Assembly: GCF_041146395.1 (NCBI RefSeq)
Contig: NC_090990.1
Span: 41,736,001-41,800,000 of the forward strand
Length of the DNA stretch: 64,000 nt
Reading direction: 5' to 3'
DNA from: Eulemur rufifrons
Taxonomy: Eukaryota > Chordata > Mammalia > Primates > Lemuridae
The position numbers and the translations under genes are program-made. Below, piece by piece: positions 34,345 to 44,039 of the stretch (position 1 is its first letter; every line of letters begins with the position of its first letter). A model generated the notes under the pieces. It did no database searches. It saw only the letters and a list, made by a program, of their open reading frames with translations, and had not been told where the DNA came from.

Positions 34345-34800
34345 TGTTACAACGGGTGGTCCTGAGGACAAACTGAGCAGTACATAGAGAGTCGGAGAAT
34401 CAAGGTTGGTTTGCTGGCGGGCTCAGAGGGGTCTCGACACCAAATTCTAAGCCCCGTCTACTCGATTTTTCCCACTTTTATTAAGTTGGAGTGGTCCGAG
34501 GGGTGTGGTCTCAGGTGGCTAATGCCCGCCAGGTAATAGGTTAGTTGATATGTCAGGTAATAGGTTAGTATTATGTTGATGCACCAGGTAATAGATTAGT
34601 TGATGCACCGGGTAATAGGTTTAGTGTTATGCTGATGCGGGTCTTCCATGAGCAGTGGGGGTCTCAGGTGGCTGCTGTGACAAGTAATAGATGGCGGTTT
34701 TCCTTATCACTTGGAGACTTAGCTGATTCTGGCTCTGGGGCAAAGAAAGCCTTGGAATATCTTAAGTCAGAAAACAATCAGGGACTGAAAGATTGAAGGA
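34345..34800 (-). mobile_element. Candidate antisense LTR
   Basis: Starts TGTTACAACGGG, so on the minus strand it would end with cgttgtaaca, the same nine terminal bases (gttgtaaca) as the solo LTR at 29445-30044. On the minus strand an AATAAA (34477-34482) lies about 135 bp before that end, a normal R-U5 spacing. A tandem repeat fills the U3-like part. I could not find the other end or a target duplication, so the LTR assignment is tentative. Confidence 0.4.
34530..34639. repeat. Higher-order tandem repeat, 2 x 55 bp
   Basis: Four repeats begin with (C)(A/G)GGTAATAG at 34530, 34554, 34585 and 34609. Lengths alternate 24, 31, 24 and about 31 bp, because the longer ones carry an extra ttatg/ttatgc insert. 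The real unit is thus a 55-bp dimer present twice. Units differ at several positions. Confidence 0.9.
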
Positions 34801-34804
34801 GATG

Positions 34805-35460
34805 TATCAAAAGGACATAGGAATTGACTTGAAGGAATTCCCACTGGTCAAATCAATTGGGAAATAAAAAAAAATGATGATAATGATTTATAGCACATTT
34901 AACAATAATTTTTTTTAAAAAAACCCATAAGATCATGATAATACTCACAAAATAAAAGCAATTTTATTTCCTGCATTGCACTAGGATCTTTTTTTGTTAT
35001 CTTGGTCTTTCCTTTTTATTTTCTATTCAAGATCCTCCATTTGAGTTGGAAAATCTGACTGTATAGGGTGGGCAAAGGGCATATTTTGATTGTAAGTTAT
35101 ACAAAAAGATTCAGGGGTTTTAGTCAATAGTTCAGTAGACATGTATGAAGTGACTGCTCCCAAAATTGATGAGACCTCAGACTGCACTCTTAGGAGTGAG
35201 GACTCCAGAGAAAAGGAGGTGATCTTTCTCCTTGTCTCTGGGTTTGGTAGACTTCACTGGAACACTGAAACCGATTTTTGGACACAGATAAATTGGTTGC
35301 TTGCCCATAGAAATCCGTCCAGCTTTAGGCTGGGGGAGGAGGGCAGTGGGGGGAGGAAGTTATAAGACAAGGTATTGAAGAATGGCTGAAACAAATTGAA
35401 ATGTTACTGCTGATGGTGATTGTAACTTTATGGGGTAAACACCAAGATTTAGACACAGTA
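34805..35460. other. Non-repeat sequence
   Basis: No element recognised. A- and T-runs lie at 34866-34925. Confidence 0.35.
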
Positions 35461-35464
35461 CCAA

Positions 35465-35645
35465 TTCCCACTAGTCTTTTTATATACATTATGTTACTTG
35501 GGCTTCTCAATGACACTCTAAGAGAGGCAACAGGGACCCAAGCTCAGAGGTCCCTAAGGTCACACAGATACTAAATAGCTGAGCTGGGATCTGACCCACA
35601 TCTATCCACATCCAATATCTGTGCTTCTGCCTTTGACCTAAATGT
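35465..35645 (-). repeat. MIR SINE
   Basis: Antisense MIR: 'gtccctaaggtcacacagat', 'tagctgagctgggatctgac', 'tctgtgcttctgcctttgac'. Confidence 0.7.
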
Positions 35646-35654
35646 AGGGTTAGG

Positions 35655-35745
35655 TAATAGGGGTTGTAGATTCCAGCTCTGTCCCTGTAGGATGTTGGTA
35701 AATTACTCTCCTTGGAACCTCAGTTTCTTCAACCTTGTCTCAGAA
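35655..35745 (+). repeat. MIR fragment
   Basis: It contains 'gattccagctctgtccctgt' and 'ggaacctcagtttcttcaac'. Confidence 0.6.
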
Positions 35746-36005
35746 CCTCAGCACCCTCACCCTCCTGGTTCCCTTCCCCTTTTCCGTGCCCCCTGCCCCA
35801 CCCCCACCATGGCTGCAGGCCCTTTCTAATGGAAATCTATTAGGCTCTTCTTCACCTGCCCTGCAGCCTCAATCAGCACAACAAAAGGCAGGTGCCAAGA
35901 GAGGGAAAGCCTGAAACTGCAGAGTTTAACATCTCTTTCATGGCTGCCTTCAGGGTCTTAAAGAGGATCAGATTAGATAGTTTGGGGAAGAAGTTCTGAG
36001 TTAGT
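35745..36005. other. Non-repeat sequence
   Basis: A C-rich stretch (35760-35820), then unremarkable sequence. Confidence 0.35.
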
Positions 36006-36009
36006 TAGG

Positions 36010-36955
36010 TGTTTGGTTTATCAAATATCCCATACACGCAGAAAAGTTCAAAGAAAAACATAACAAACGTACTTTACCCACCCCTTGGATCTGACGATGT
36101 TCATATTTTGCCATATTTGCTTCAGATTATTTTGTAATTAAAACATTCAGTGGAAGATTCCATAAAAGTCCTCTTTATAAACTTTCCCTATCTCCTCCCC
36201 AGAAGTAATTATTACCGTCTAGCAGCGTGTATCACTCCTGACCAGATCTTTCTGGTAGAGAAACAGAGTTAATTTTAAACATGTGGCATTGTTTTGCACG
36301 TTTTTTAAGTGTACATAAATGATATCCTGTCTGCCTTTCTGCAGCGTGCTCTTTTTCGTGCAACGATGTGTTCCAGCGAGTTAGCCACGTTGCTGAGTGT
36401 AGCTCTAATTTATTCCGTCAGCTGCTATTTCATGTTCCATCTACAGATGACCCATTTATCCATTCCCCTATTAATGTGCGGTTAAATTGTTTCCAATATT
36501 TCACTATTATATAAAATGCTGACACTGAGTATCATTGCACATCTCCTTCTGCACATGTGCAAGCGTTTCTGTAAGGTTGTACCTCACTGAGGAAGCTTGG
36601 TTCTGTGGCTACGTTCATATCAACCCCTATGAAGTATTGCCAGTTGCTCCCCAAATTGATTTTACCAATTTACAGTCCCACCGCCATGGTATGGTAGTTC
36701 CCATTTCTCCTTATTTTCATCAACACTTGGGTTTCTCTCCCTGTTATTTTTGCCTGTCTGACAGATGGGAAATGGTATCTTAGTGGACTCATTTGAATTT
36801 CCCTGATAGCTAGTAATGCCCAGCATCTTTTCATGTGATTATTGGCTATTTGAATTGCCTGTTTATAATCTGTCGATTTTTCCATTGGGTTGTTTGTCTT
36901 TTTCTTATTGACTTGTACGAATTATTTATATATCCTGGATAATAATCTTTTAAAA
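36010..36955 (-). mobile_element. L1M LINE, antisense
   Basis: Reversed old L1: 'gcagaaaagttcaaagaaaa', 'gatgttcatattttgccata', 'gatgacccatttatccattc', 'caatttacagtcccaccgcc', 'cagcatcttttcatgtgatt', 'ttcttattgacttgtacgaa'. Confidence 0.8.
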
Positions 36956-36959
36956 CTTG

Positions 36960-37190
36960 AACGTGTTGTAAATATTGGGACAAGGTTTGTAAACTTCAAA
37001 GCAGCACAAAAAACTTTGGTTTTTATTAGTGTTCATTTTACTCTTACACATGTCTTATCGCCTAAACCAGAGCCCCCAGAGGACAGAGAATGTGGCTTCC
37101 TTATGTTTATTTATCCAGAGTGAGTGTTAATAGGAAGCAGCCTGGAATTATGGGGGAAAATTATGCTTTAAAAATAGAAATGCAGTTAAT
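36960..37190. other. Non-repeat sequence
   Basis: No element recognised. Part may be a decayed L2 3' end ('ccccagaggacagagaatgt'). Confidence 0.35.
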
Positions 37191-37375
37191 ATTGCCGCTG
37201 CCACTGAGTAGCTACATAAGCCTGTTCAAGCCACTTAATCTAAGTCTGTTTCCTTTGTTCTAAAATGAGAACATCTTACAAGGTTGTTGTGAAGAATAAC
37301 ATAAGATAACGCATGTCAAAGTGCTTGGTTTGGGGCATGGCATATACTAGATACTCAATAGATATGAGCTGAACA
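37190..37375 (+). repeat. MIR SINE
   Basis: Sense MIR: 'gctgccactgagtagctaca', 'aatgagaacatcttacaagg', 'aaagtgcttggtttggggca'. Confidence 0.75.
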
Positions 37376-37429
37376 GAAATATTGATAAATATTTGTTGGT
37401 GGTTAACTTAATTCTTCAATGATTGCATA

Positions 37430-37620
37430 ATGATAGCTTCAATTTATTGGCTATTTCTTATGTGCAAGATGCTATTCTACATAAACATCTGCCCTTTATT
37501 GTATATTTTTATCTCTTTTTTACAGATAAAGAATCTGAGACTAAGAAAGATTAAGTAACATGGACAGTTATACAACTTGTAAATGGTGGCATTAAGCTGC
37601 AAAGACTGATCTTATTCTTG
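37430..37620 (-). repeat. MIR SINE
   Basis: Antisense MIR: 'tgtgcaagatgctattctac', 'tttacagataaagaatctga', 'acaacttgtaaatggtgg'. Confidence 0.7.
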
Positions 37621-37624
37621 TCAC

Positions 37625-37910
37625 AAAATTTATTCACTCATCCAACAATATTTATTGAATGTCCACTATGTGCCGGGTGCTCTGCTAGGCCCTGGGCTAC
37701 ATTGGTCAACAAGATGAACAGAGTTCCTACCCTCGAGGAGCTTATATTTTACTAAAGAGCCAAAACAGCAAGCCAATAGGCAAATAAATTGTGATATGTC
37801 ATGAAATAAATGCACAGCTAAGATAGAATATAGCAAAGAGCTTGGAGGCTCTCTTTTAGGAAAGTTATCAAGGAAGCCTTCACCAAGGAATGACAATTGA
37901 TGGCAAAATA
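37625..37910 (-). repeat. L2 LINE 3' end
   Basis: Antisense L2: 'tcactcatccaacaatattt', 'ctatgtgccgggtgctctgc', 'ctaccctcgaggagcttata', 'caaggaagccttcaccaagg'. Confidence 0.8.
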
Positions 37911-37914
37911 AAAT

Positions 37915-38730
37915 AAATGAGAAATAACAGCGGCCCATTTCAAGCCGAGGCAACAATAGGCAAGTCCAGTTCCAATTTACACTATGAACTAATGAAACTA
38001 TTTTGTTATTCCGTATCTCCCACTTGTGGCTCCTGCTTACTCCTAACCCATGGCAAGGAAGAAAATACTGTGAGCCCCAAGCAGCTGGGAAAGCCATCCT
38101 TCTACCTGAGTGCAGATCACCCCCAGCTGGGCAGTGGCCATCTGGACATCCTTCAGATGTAGCCACTCTCCTCCTACGAACTTCCCTTCCACGTCACTGT
38201 TCCATCTCCCAGGCCCCACGCCTGTGAACTTGGCCCGATCAGTTTGGCTTTGTTTCTCAGGTAAAAAACTTTTCACCCCAGCATTCCCCACACCATCAAC
38301 AGGGTGCACATTTGCAGATTGGTTTGTACGTGCATAAGCTGAGAACCCCAGAGGATTGATTCAAGTTTGGAAGGGTGCCAGGTTTTCATTAAACCCCTTA
38401 TAAACCAGCACTGCAGTTCTACAGGGCCACATCTGCCGAGGAAGCCATCTGTGATTCATATCGTCGTGCTCCAACAAAACGCCAGCAGTGTGAAAAACTC
38501 TCCCCTCTGCTCCGCAGTGAACTGGAAAAGTAACATTAGTAATCACTTTTGCAGGCTCCATAATGACATAATGGGCATTGGCTTAAGTCATAAACCGAGG
38601 CTGATAGTCCCTGCCAACAATCTGGGTGGATCCAAGCTGTCCTAAAAAATATAGGTCGTCATTCATGCCCACTTCTCGACCTAACAGAATATATAATAGA
38701 TAATGAATTTGCACTTTGAGATACAGGGAG
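37915..38730. other. Non-repeat block, candidate conserved element
   Basis: About 800 bp without a recognisable repeat. The part 38360-38640 has non-decayed-looking sequence with CpGs outside any Alu (gccgagg, atcgtcgtg, aacgcc) and homeodomain-like AT motifs (taatgacataatg at 38560-38572). The 166-residue minus frame 37666-38166 runs into the L2 and is not credible as a gene. Confidence 0.35.
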
Positions 38731-38734
38731 AAAA

Positions 38735-38945
38735 AGTCACTAACGTTTAATGAGTGTCTGCCAAGCATCAAGCACTTTACAACCATGACAACCTTAAAAA
38801 GCAGGCATTATTATACTCATTTTACAGATGGGGGGCCTGAGGTTAGAGATGTTGGATGGCTTACCCAAAGCCACACAGATCCGTGGCATGGCTGAAAGTC
38901 AAACTCGTATCTCACCAACTCCAAAGCCCGTGAGCTCTCCACTAC
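38735..38945 (-). repeat. MIR SINE
   Basis: Antisense MIR: 'tttaatgagtgtctgccaag', 'ctcattttacagatgggggg', 'ttacccaaagccacacagat', 'ccgtgagctctccactaccc'. Confidence 0.8.
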
Positions 38946-38949
38946 CCCG

Positions 38950-39520
38950 AAGGAGAAGCTTGAGGATGGCTTGCAAACTAAGTGTTTGGTAGCTTGTTTG
39001 GATTTGTCTACGACTACAGTCCAAGAGTGCATTAGAAATTAAACGAGGTGGGACAGATAGGACATCTTCCACCTGTAGCAGCCTGGATCTAACTAAAACC
39101 ACTAAATAATGGGAACTGCACGTGGGTTGCTTAAATTTATAACACTCACTTTTAGATAAACTGAAAAGGGCTCTCTTCCCTGCTTCATTCCTGCTTCCTC
39201 CTCCCCCAAGCCCGATCTATTCTGCCAAAAAAAAAAAAAAAAAAAAAGGTACCACCTGCTCCTGATGCCTGAGTTCACATCCAAAAATAGAACCATCCAG
39301 CCAGTGTACAATTCACTAAGAGCACCTTCCAAAAGCGTGCTTGCCTGCATTGTCTGTTGAGGACCTTTGGTGGTCCCAAGCAGTCTTAAGCTGAAAGTCT
39401 TTCTTCTGAAACTGCCGGATCTCTCTGGGGGCTATGCAGGACCAAAGGATGGGCTCCTTAAAGAAAGAGGATGCAAGCTGCCATCAGGAGACACACAGAC
39501 TAAGAAGCTCAGAGTAGAAG
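38950..39520. other. Non-repeat sequence with A22 tract
   Basis: No element recognised. An A-run at 39227-39247 has no upstream gene-like or SINE-like sequence. Confidence 0.35.
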
Positions 39521-39524
39521 AAAA

Positions 39525-39735
39525 AAGACCTGGCTTTAGGACCAAGCAGGCTATGGATTAAATCTTGGCTTTGATGCCAAATCACTGTGTGATCTCAGAC
39601 AAATGTTCACCTTTCTGAGCATTCTTGTGTGGAAAATGCATCTAAGCATACCTCCCCTACAGGATTACTGCGAGGAATTGAGGAGATAGTACATCAAGAC
39701 ACAGGCACATGGTAGATTGCGATAAAAGCTAATTT
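39525..39735 (+). repeat. MIR SINE
   Basis: Sense MIR: 'gattaaatcttggctttgat', 'tgtgatctcagacaaatgtt', 'aggattactgcgaggaattg'. Confidence 0.7.
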
Positions 39736-39739
39736 GCTT

Positions 39740-40200
39740 TCCTTACCTTTCACATTTATCTCATCTTTGGCTAAAGCTTCAAAGAAAGATTCCAAACATA
39801 GTCAAAAGAGTTGATAGTTTTCTTTTGGAAGGATAGGTTTTGATATTTCAGATGTTGCTGCAGTGTCCAAAAGTTGAACTCTCAGCAGCTTTTCCTCTTC
39901 CCTCATATAAACACCTAGAAATAATTTCCTGATCCACGTCCCATTGAAGCCAAAGAGCACCTGGACAGAGGGAATCAAATCACGTTTAAATCACTCAGTG
40001 GAACTTAACGCCCCTTTCACAGATTGCCAGGTTAGTCAAAGGTTTAGCTTTGTTTAAAAAAAAAAAAAAAAAAGGAGAGGCAGTGAGGGAAACAAAGTGC
40101 TGACAGTGAAGGAACCTTCTGCTGTATGAGAGTTTTGGGCTTGACTAAGATTCACGCAACGTCATCGTCAGGTCCATATATATCCATAGGAAGTCTTCAC
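39740..40200. other. Non-repeat sequence with A18 tract
   Basis: No element recognised. An A-run lies at 40054-40072. The 39990-40050 part reads as well-kept unique sequence. Confidence 0.35.
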
Positions 40201-40204
40201 AGAC

Positions 40205-40400
40205 ACAGCCCGGTCGATGTCCAGCTCTGTCACTTGAGCAAATTGTTCTACGTCTCTGAACTTCAGTTTCCTGCAGTGGAGACCAGAGATGATAAAAACG
40301 ACCTTGCAGGGTGATTAGGGGATTACTAATTAAATCCATACAGCTACTAGGCACGGTGCCTGGTGGAGAGCAGGTGCTTAATAAATGGCTGTGTTATTAC
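40205..40400 (+). repeat. MIR SINE
   Basis: Sense MIR: 'gtccagctctgtcacttgag', 'ctgaacttcagtttcctgca', 'gcacggtgcctggtggagag', 'gtgcttaataaatggctgtg'. Confidence 0.8.
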
Positions 40401-40404
40401 TTAC

Positions 40405-40545
40405 AAGACACTCCTTTGATATCCACAACAACCCTGTAAGGTAACAATCACTTATCCCATTTCTTTTAGATGAGGAAATGGAGGTTCAGAAAAACATCAC
40501 ATTCAAGACCCCACAGCCTTGGCTTGCACCGAGAGGCTCTGCACG
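40405..40545 (-). repeat. MIR SINE
   Basis: Antisense MIR: 'gatatccacaacaaccctgt', 'tagatgaggaaatggaggtt', 'gaccccacagccttggctt'. It abuts the sense MIR at 40205, giving a head-to-head pair. Confidence 0.75.
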
Positions 40546-40549
40546 CAGA

Positions 40550-40970
40550 TTTATTTGACTGCAAAGCCTGTTTTCCTTCCAACTCTCACATCGCTGCCAC
40601 GTAAGTTCCTGCAGATGCAGAGAGGCAACGGGGGTTTGAAGCGCATTTCGTCTCCATCTGAATTGCTTCCTCTCCTCTGGCTCATTTGTTCCTGTCTCTG
40701 TAGCCCTGGCTGGGGCCTCCCCTGTGCTGCCAGCCTCCCCTTACCTGACCGTTGCTGCCAACTGAGGCTCCCCTCCCAGCTAAAAAGGCATTTGGGAAAC
40801 CACATCCTCTCCTCTCCCCTCCCTACCATGTGCCTTTGAAGAGAGCCTGTCATTTGACTGCTACCTACTCAGGCTACGAATCCCAGACTCCTTCCCTACC
40901 TGGACCCCGGGGTTCCTCCCACATTCAGTGCAGACATTAGATAAGCCTGCCTTATTTTTCTCTGTGCTCA
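40550..40970. other. Non-repeat sequence, C/T-rich
   Basis: No element recognised. Frames on both strands (40519-40853) are unsupported. Confidence 0.35.
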
Positions 40971-40974
40971 ATTT

Positions 40975-41215
40975 CAATCCATCCTGAATTTCCTAAGCAC
41001 CTACTCTGTGCCAGGCACTAGGCTTGGCTCTGGAAAGAGAGAAATGAGTCAAACATAGGCTCTGCTTTCAAAGAACCCATAGAATATGACGGAATCCAAT
41101 TTGGTTCAGTTTAAACAATGGCTGAGGACCTACCATATGCCAGATCCTGTGCTGGGCATGAGGGAACCCTCAAATAATGAGGACTCCAGTCCCCCAGGAA
41201 GAGCTTGGGGTCAAA
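40975..41215 (-). repeat. Two tandem L2 3' ends
   Basis: Piece one, 40975-41090: 'ctaagcacctactctgtgcc', 'tctgctttcaaagaacccat'. Piece two, 41105-41215: 'gaggacctaccatatgccag', 'atcctgtgctgggcatgag'. Both are antisense. Confidence 0.7.
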
Positions 41216-41224
41216 TGGACCCTA

Positions 41225-41320
41225 ATCGGTATACTAATACCTGCCAGGTAGCCATAGCCTACTTTGGGTTCCACACTGTGCTTTACAGATATCCTCTCTA
41301 TTCCTCGATATAAAATAACT
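41225..41320 (-). repeat. MIR fragment
   Basis: Weak antisense MIR: 'actgtgctttacagatatcc', 'tctctattcctcgatataaa'. Confidence 0.45.
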
Positions 41321-41454
41321 TTTAAGATAAATGTTTGTTTGAAAAGGCAGAAAAATTCCTCTATCCAAACCCAATCATGATGATGAGGATTCTAGACTTT
41401 AGGTCTGCTTTTTGTCTCAAAGTTGCTGTTTCTTGGCAGGGTGGTAGAAGATCC

Positions 41455-41855
41455 ATTTTCCTATTATTACCTCACATTTGAATGGTGTGCAAGGATTTTC
41501 CAAAGCATATTCCCTCCATTATCTCATCTGAGCAGCAGCATCCCCATCCCGAGTAGTGTGAGCTTTCTGGGAGGCCCAGAGAGGGTCACAAGTTAGGGGA
41601 AAGGAAGGTGAGCAGCACCAGACCCTGCAAAGCCATGTACTCCCCACATCCACCCTGAAAAGGAGGTGAAATATTTTCCTCCCCCTGTTTTATATTTGAG
41701 GACCCTGAGACTCAGAGCAGTTCCTCCAAGGGCATAGAGCTATTCAAGAGAAATCCTGGGTTTGGACTCAAGTCCTGCAGCAGCCAGGGCCTCTGGTAGC
41801 CAGGTCTGCCCTCGAGACAAACCAGCGCCCTCACCACTGAGCTGGGACTTCGAGC
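41455..41855 (-). repeat. MIR SINE copies, antisense
   Basis: A weak copy at 41455-41600 ('attatctcatctgagcagca') and a clear one at 41635-41855: 'ctgttttatatttgaggacc', 'ctgagactcagagcagttcc', 'tttggactcaagtcctgcag'. Confidence 0.6.
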
Positions 41856-41889
41856 TCGGCCTCGTGGGAGCTCAGTACGGAAGTGTTCC

Positions 41890-42010
41890 TTTGCCCATGT
41901 GACTTTGGGAGACTCACCAAGCCTCTCTGGGCCCCAGTTTCTCATTTGTCAAGAGGCAATGCTAACCTCTGCTGTCTGCATCATAGGTTCTGTGGGGGGC
42001 TGGTGAGACA
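41890..42010 (+). repeat. MIR fragment
   Basis: Sense MIR core: 'catgtgactttgggagactc', 'aagcctctctgggccccagt', 'ttctcatttgtcaagaggca'. Confidence 0.65.
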
Positions 42011-42014
42011 TGGA

Positions 42015-42305
42015 AGGAAGGAAGTCTTTGGAGAAGTCACAAGTGTGCGAGATCGTCATTAGTGATGGGTCTGCTGACATGTTACTATGGAATCAGAGGT
42101 GCAGGACAAAAACAGACAGGTCACCATCCCCTCCAGAGACCCTGCCCTGGCAACAGGACCTGCTTCTCCAAGGGGTCCCAACAAGGCCTGTCCCGGAGCC
42201 AGACTCCCTGCCCTGATGACTTATCTGCCTTTGCCTCTTGAGCCTTGAGCCGGACTCAACTTGCAGACCCCGGGGGGAGGGGCTTTCACAGGAGCAGACG
42301 AGTCT
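42015..42305. other. Non-repeat sequence
   Basis: GC-rich, no element recognised. Long minus frames across it (42093-42341, 42221-42643) lack recognisable content. Confidence 0.35.
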
Positions 42306-42309
42306 GGTC

Positions 42310-42480
42310 CCAGGGTGATGGCGTCCATGCCAAGATCCCACTTTGTTTTAATGAATGACACCAGACGCTTAGGCCATAAACTCTTCAGATTGCTGTGTCT
42401 GGCAGTAATTACATGCCTCCCATTAATAAATCCTGTTTCTGAATGGTTTACTGCACCTCTTTCTTCAAACACTGCAGGCT
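42310..42480. promoter_or_regulatory. Candidate conserved non-coding element
   Basis: About 170 bp of non-repeat sequence dense in homeodomain and cofactor-like motifs: TGAATGACA (42352-42360), CATAAA (42375-42380), TAATTA (42406-42411) and ATTAAT (42422-42427). It lacks the C-to-T decay seen in the surrounding MIR and L2. Developmental enhancers often look like this. I infer function only from composition. Confidence 0.35.
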
Positions 42481-42484
42481 GAAA

Positions 42485-42945
42485 CCTGTCAGATGGAGCC
42501 AGAGGCAGACTCCGAAGAGGAGGCAAGTGAAGTGGGTGGCTCTCTGGGCACGAAAGGGCAACAGCCACAGGGAGGGAGTGAGCAGCAGGCCATCCTCCGG
42601 GTCCCAAGGAAGAGGGGGTTGTGACTTCCGCCTCCCACCCCATCAGTCTGACTCCTACAGATTCTGACCCCCAAATTTATCCTGAAGCCATCTCTACCAC
42701 CACTGACTTGGACCAAAATCCATCAGTCTCACCTGGAATGTAGTGACAGCCTGTCATCCTAACCTTCCGAGTGCTGCCAGAGAGCTCTTCCACCGTGACA
42801 GTAGACCATGTCACCCTCCTGGGTGACAACTCCACAGTGGTCCCCAGCACTCCAAGACAAGTTCCTCCCCAGTCCAGGCTTTCAGGATTTGAATCCCACC
42901 AGCTGCCCAGCTCATTTCCCAGAAATTCCGCATCCTGCTCTGCTC
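42485..42945. other. Non-repeat sequence
   Basis: No element recognised. Purine-rich at 42485-42620, then mixed. Confidence 0.35.
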
Positions 42946-42950
42946 CACCA

Positions 42951-43131
42951 CAGCGGTTCTCACAGTGCCGTGCTTGGACCGGCAGCACCAGCATCACCTG
43001 GAAACTTTAGAGAAATGCACATTCCCAGGCCCCTCCCAGAGCTACTGATTCAGAAACTCCAAGGTGGGGCCCCGTGGTCTGTTTTTTAACGAAGGCTGCA
43101 GGTGATTTGATGCATGCTACAGCTTCATGCC
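42951..43131 (+). mobile_element. hAT MITE (MER5/MER20-like), copy 1
   Basis: Starts cagcggttctcacagtgc and reads 'cagcaccagcatcacctgga', 'tactgattcagaaactccaa', 'ggtgatttgatgcatgctac', the pattern of a short Charlie-type hAT element. Strand is relative to the recalled consensus. Confidence 0.75.
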
Positions 43132-43298
43132 CAGTTTTCTTAAACTTCAATGTGCACAGGAACTGCCTGAGGATCTTGTTAAGATGTAGATTCTGAGTTG
43201 GTTCAGGGTAGAGCTCAAGATTCTCCTGTTCCAGCAAGTTCTGTGGAGATGTCAGTGCCGTAGGTCCACACACTGAACCCTGAGTAGCAAAGCTCTGG
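43132..43298 (-). mobile_element. hAT MITE (MER5/MER20-like), copy 2, inverted
   Basis: It starts directly after copy 1 with cagttttcttaaacttcaat and reads 'gtgcacaggaactgcctgag', 'gatcttgttaagatgtagat', 'ctgaaccctgagtagcaaag', the same family in the opposite orientation. Confidence 0.7.
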
Positions 43299-43319
43299 AC
43301 AGCAGTGAATTACAAACCC

Positions 43320-43715
43320 CTTGCCATTTCCCAAGCACACCTGCGTCATGCCTTTGTGAATGCTGTTCCCTCCACCTTCCTTAGTTTTCTTTTCCTCCCT
43401 TCTCTCTTCCCTAATGCATCAAACAATTCTGCTTATATACCAGAAGTCAGCATAAAGAGCCCCTGCACTCAGAAGATGTCCCTAACCCCCCAGGTGGATG
43501 AAAGCCGTCCTTTCCCTCTGCTGCCACATGCCTGCACACATCCCCCAGTGGAGCACTGATTACGTCACACTCTGTCTGTCTGTCTGTGCCTCATCTCCAG
43601 GACCATCACTACCTCTTGCATCTCTATAACCACAGCACCAACACGGTGCCCGGCACATAGCAGGAGAACAATGGAACAAGTGAGTGAATGAGTGAATGAG
43701 TCAGTGAATGAACTG
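43320..43715 (+). repeat. L2 LINE 3' region with GAATGAGT tail
   Basis: Sense L2: 'catgcctttgtgaatgctgt', 'cggtgcccggcacatagcag', then a tandem 'gagtgaatgagtgaatgagt' (43680-43712). A (TCTG)4 run lies at 43573-43588. Confidence 0.7.
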
Positions 43716-43719
43716 AATC

Positions 43720-44035
43720 CTTACCAGCCAGTTCTATGGGAGGGTAGAGTAGTAAACAAAGTATTTGGGAGTGGAGCTCTGCCTTCACCAAGCATCCTGA
43801 TTTCTCCTGTGACACCTTAATTCACTGCTAGGTTGCTTTGAAAGCGGGCAACAGCAAACTGTGTTTTCTAAACCAGACCGACTGCCTGATCCTAGAAGGC
43901 ACAAAACAGAGAGATGGCCCCCCTGAACCAGGAACCCCACAGAAAACCTCCAAGAGGGAATATTGAAACAGCAGGTATACACATATGGGTTTCTCAGATA
44001 GGCAGACTTCACACAGAGACATTTCACAAAGCAAT
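43720..44035. other. Non-repeat sequence
   Basis: No element recognised. Confidence 0.35.
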
Positions 44036-44039
44036 TTCC

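Noticed and set aside
34530..34639. CRISPR-like direct repeats
   Set aside because: The units are contiguous and imperfect, with no unique spacers, in a mammalian genome. It is a minisatellite.
37666..38166. 166-residue minus-strand frame
   Set aside because: It overlaps an antisense L2 3' end and has no recognisable domain or homologous feel.
39227..39247. A22 tract as the tail of a processed pseudogene
   Set aside because: No AATAAA or gene-like sequence upstream on either strand. The same applies to the A-run at 40054 and the T-runs at 2370 and 63628.
42221..42643. 140-residue minus frame over the candidate conserved element
   Set aside because: No domain, and a plus-strand frame is open over the same bases. 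Non-coding constraint is the simpler reading.
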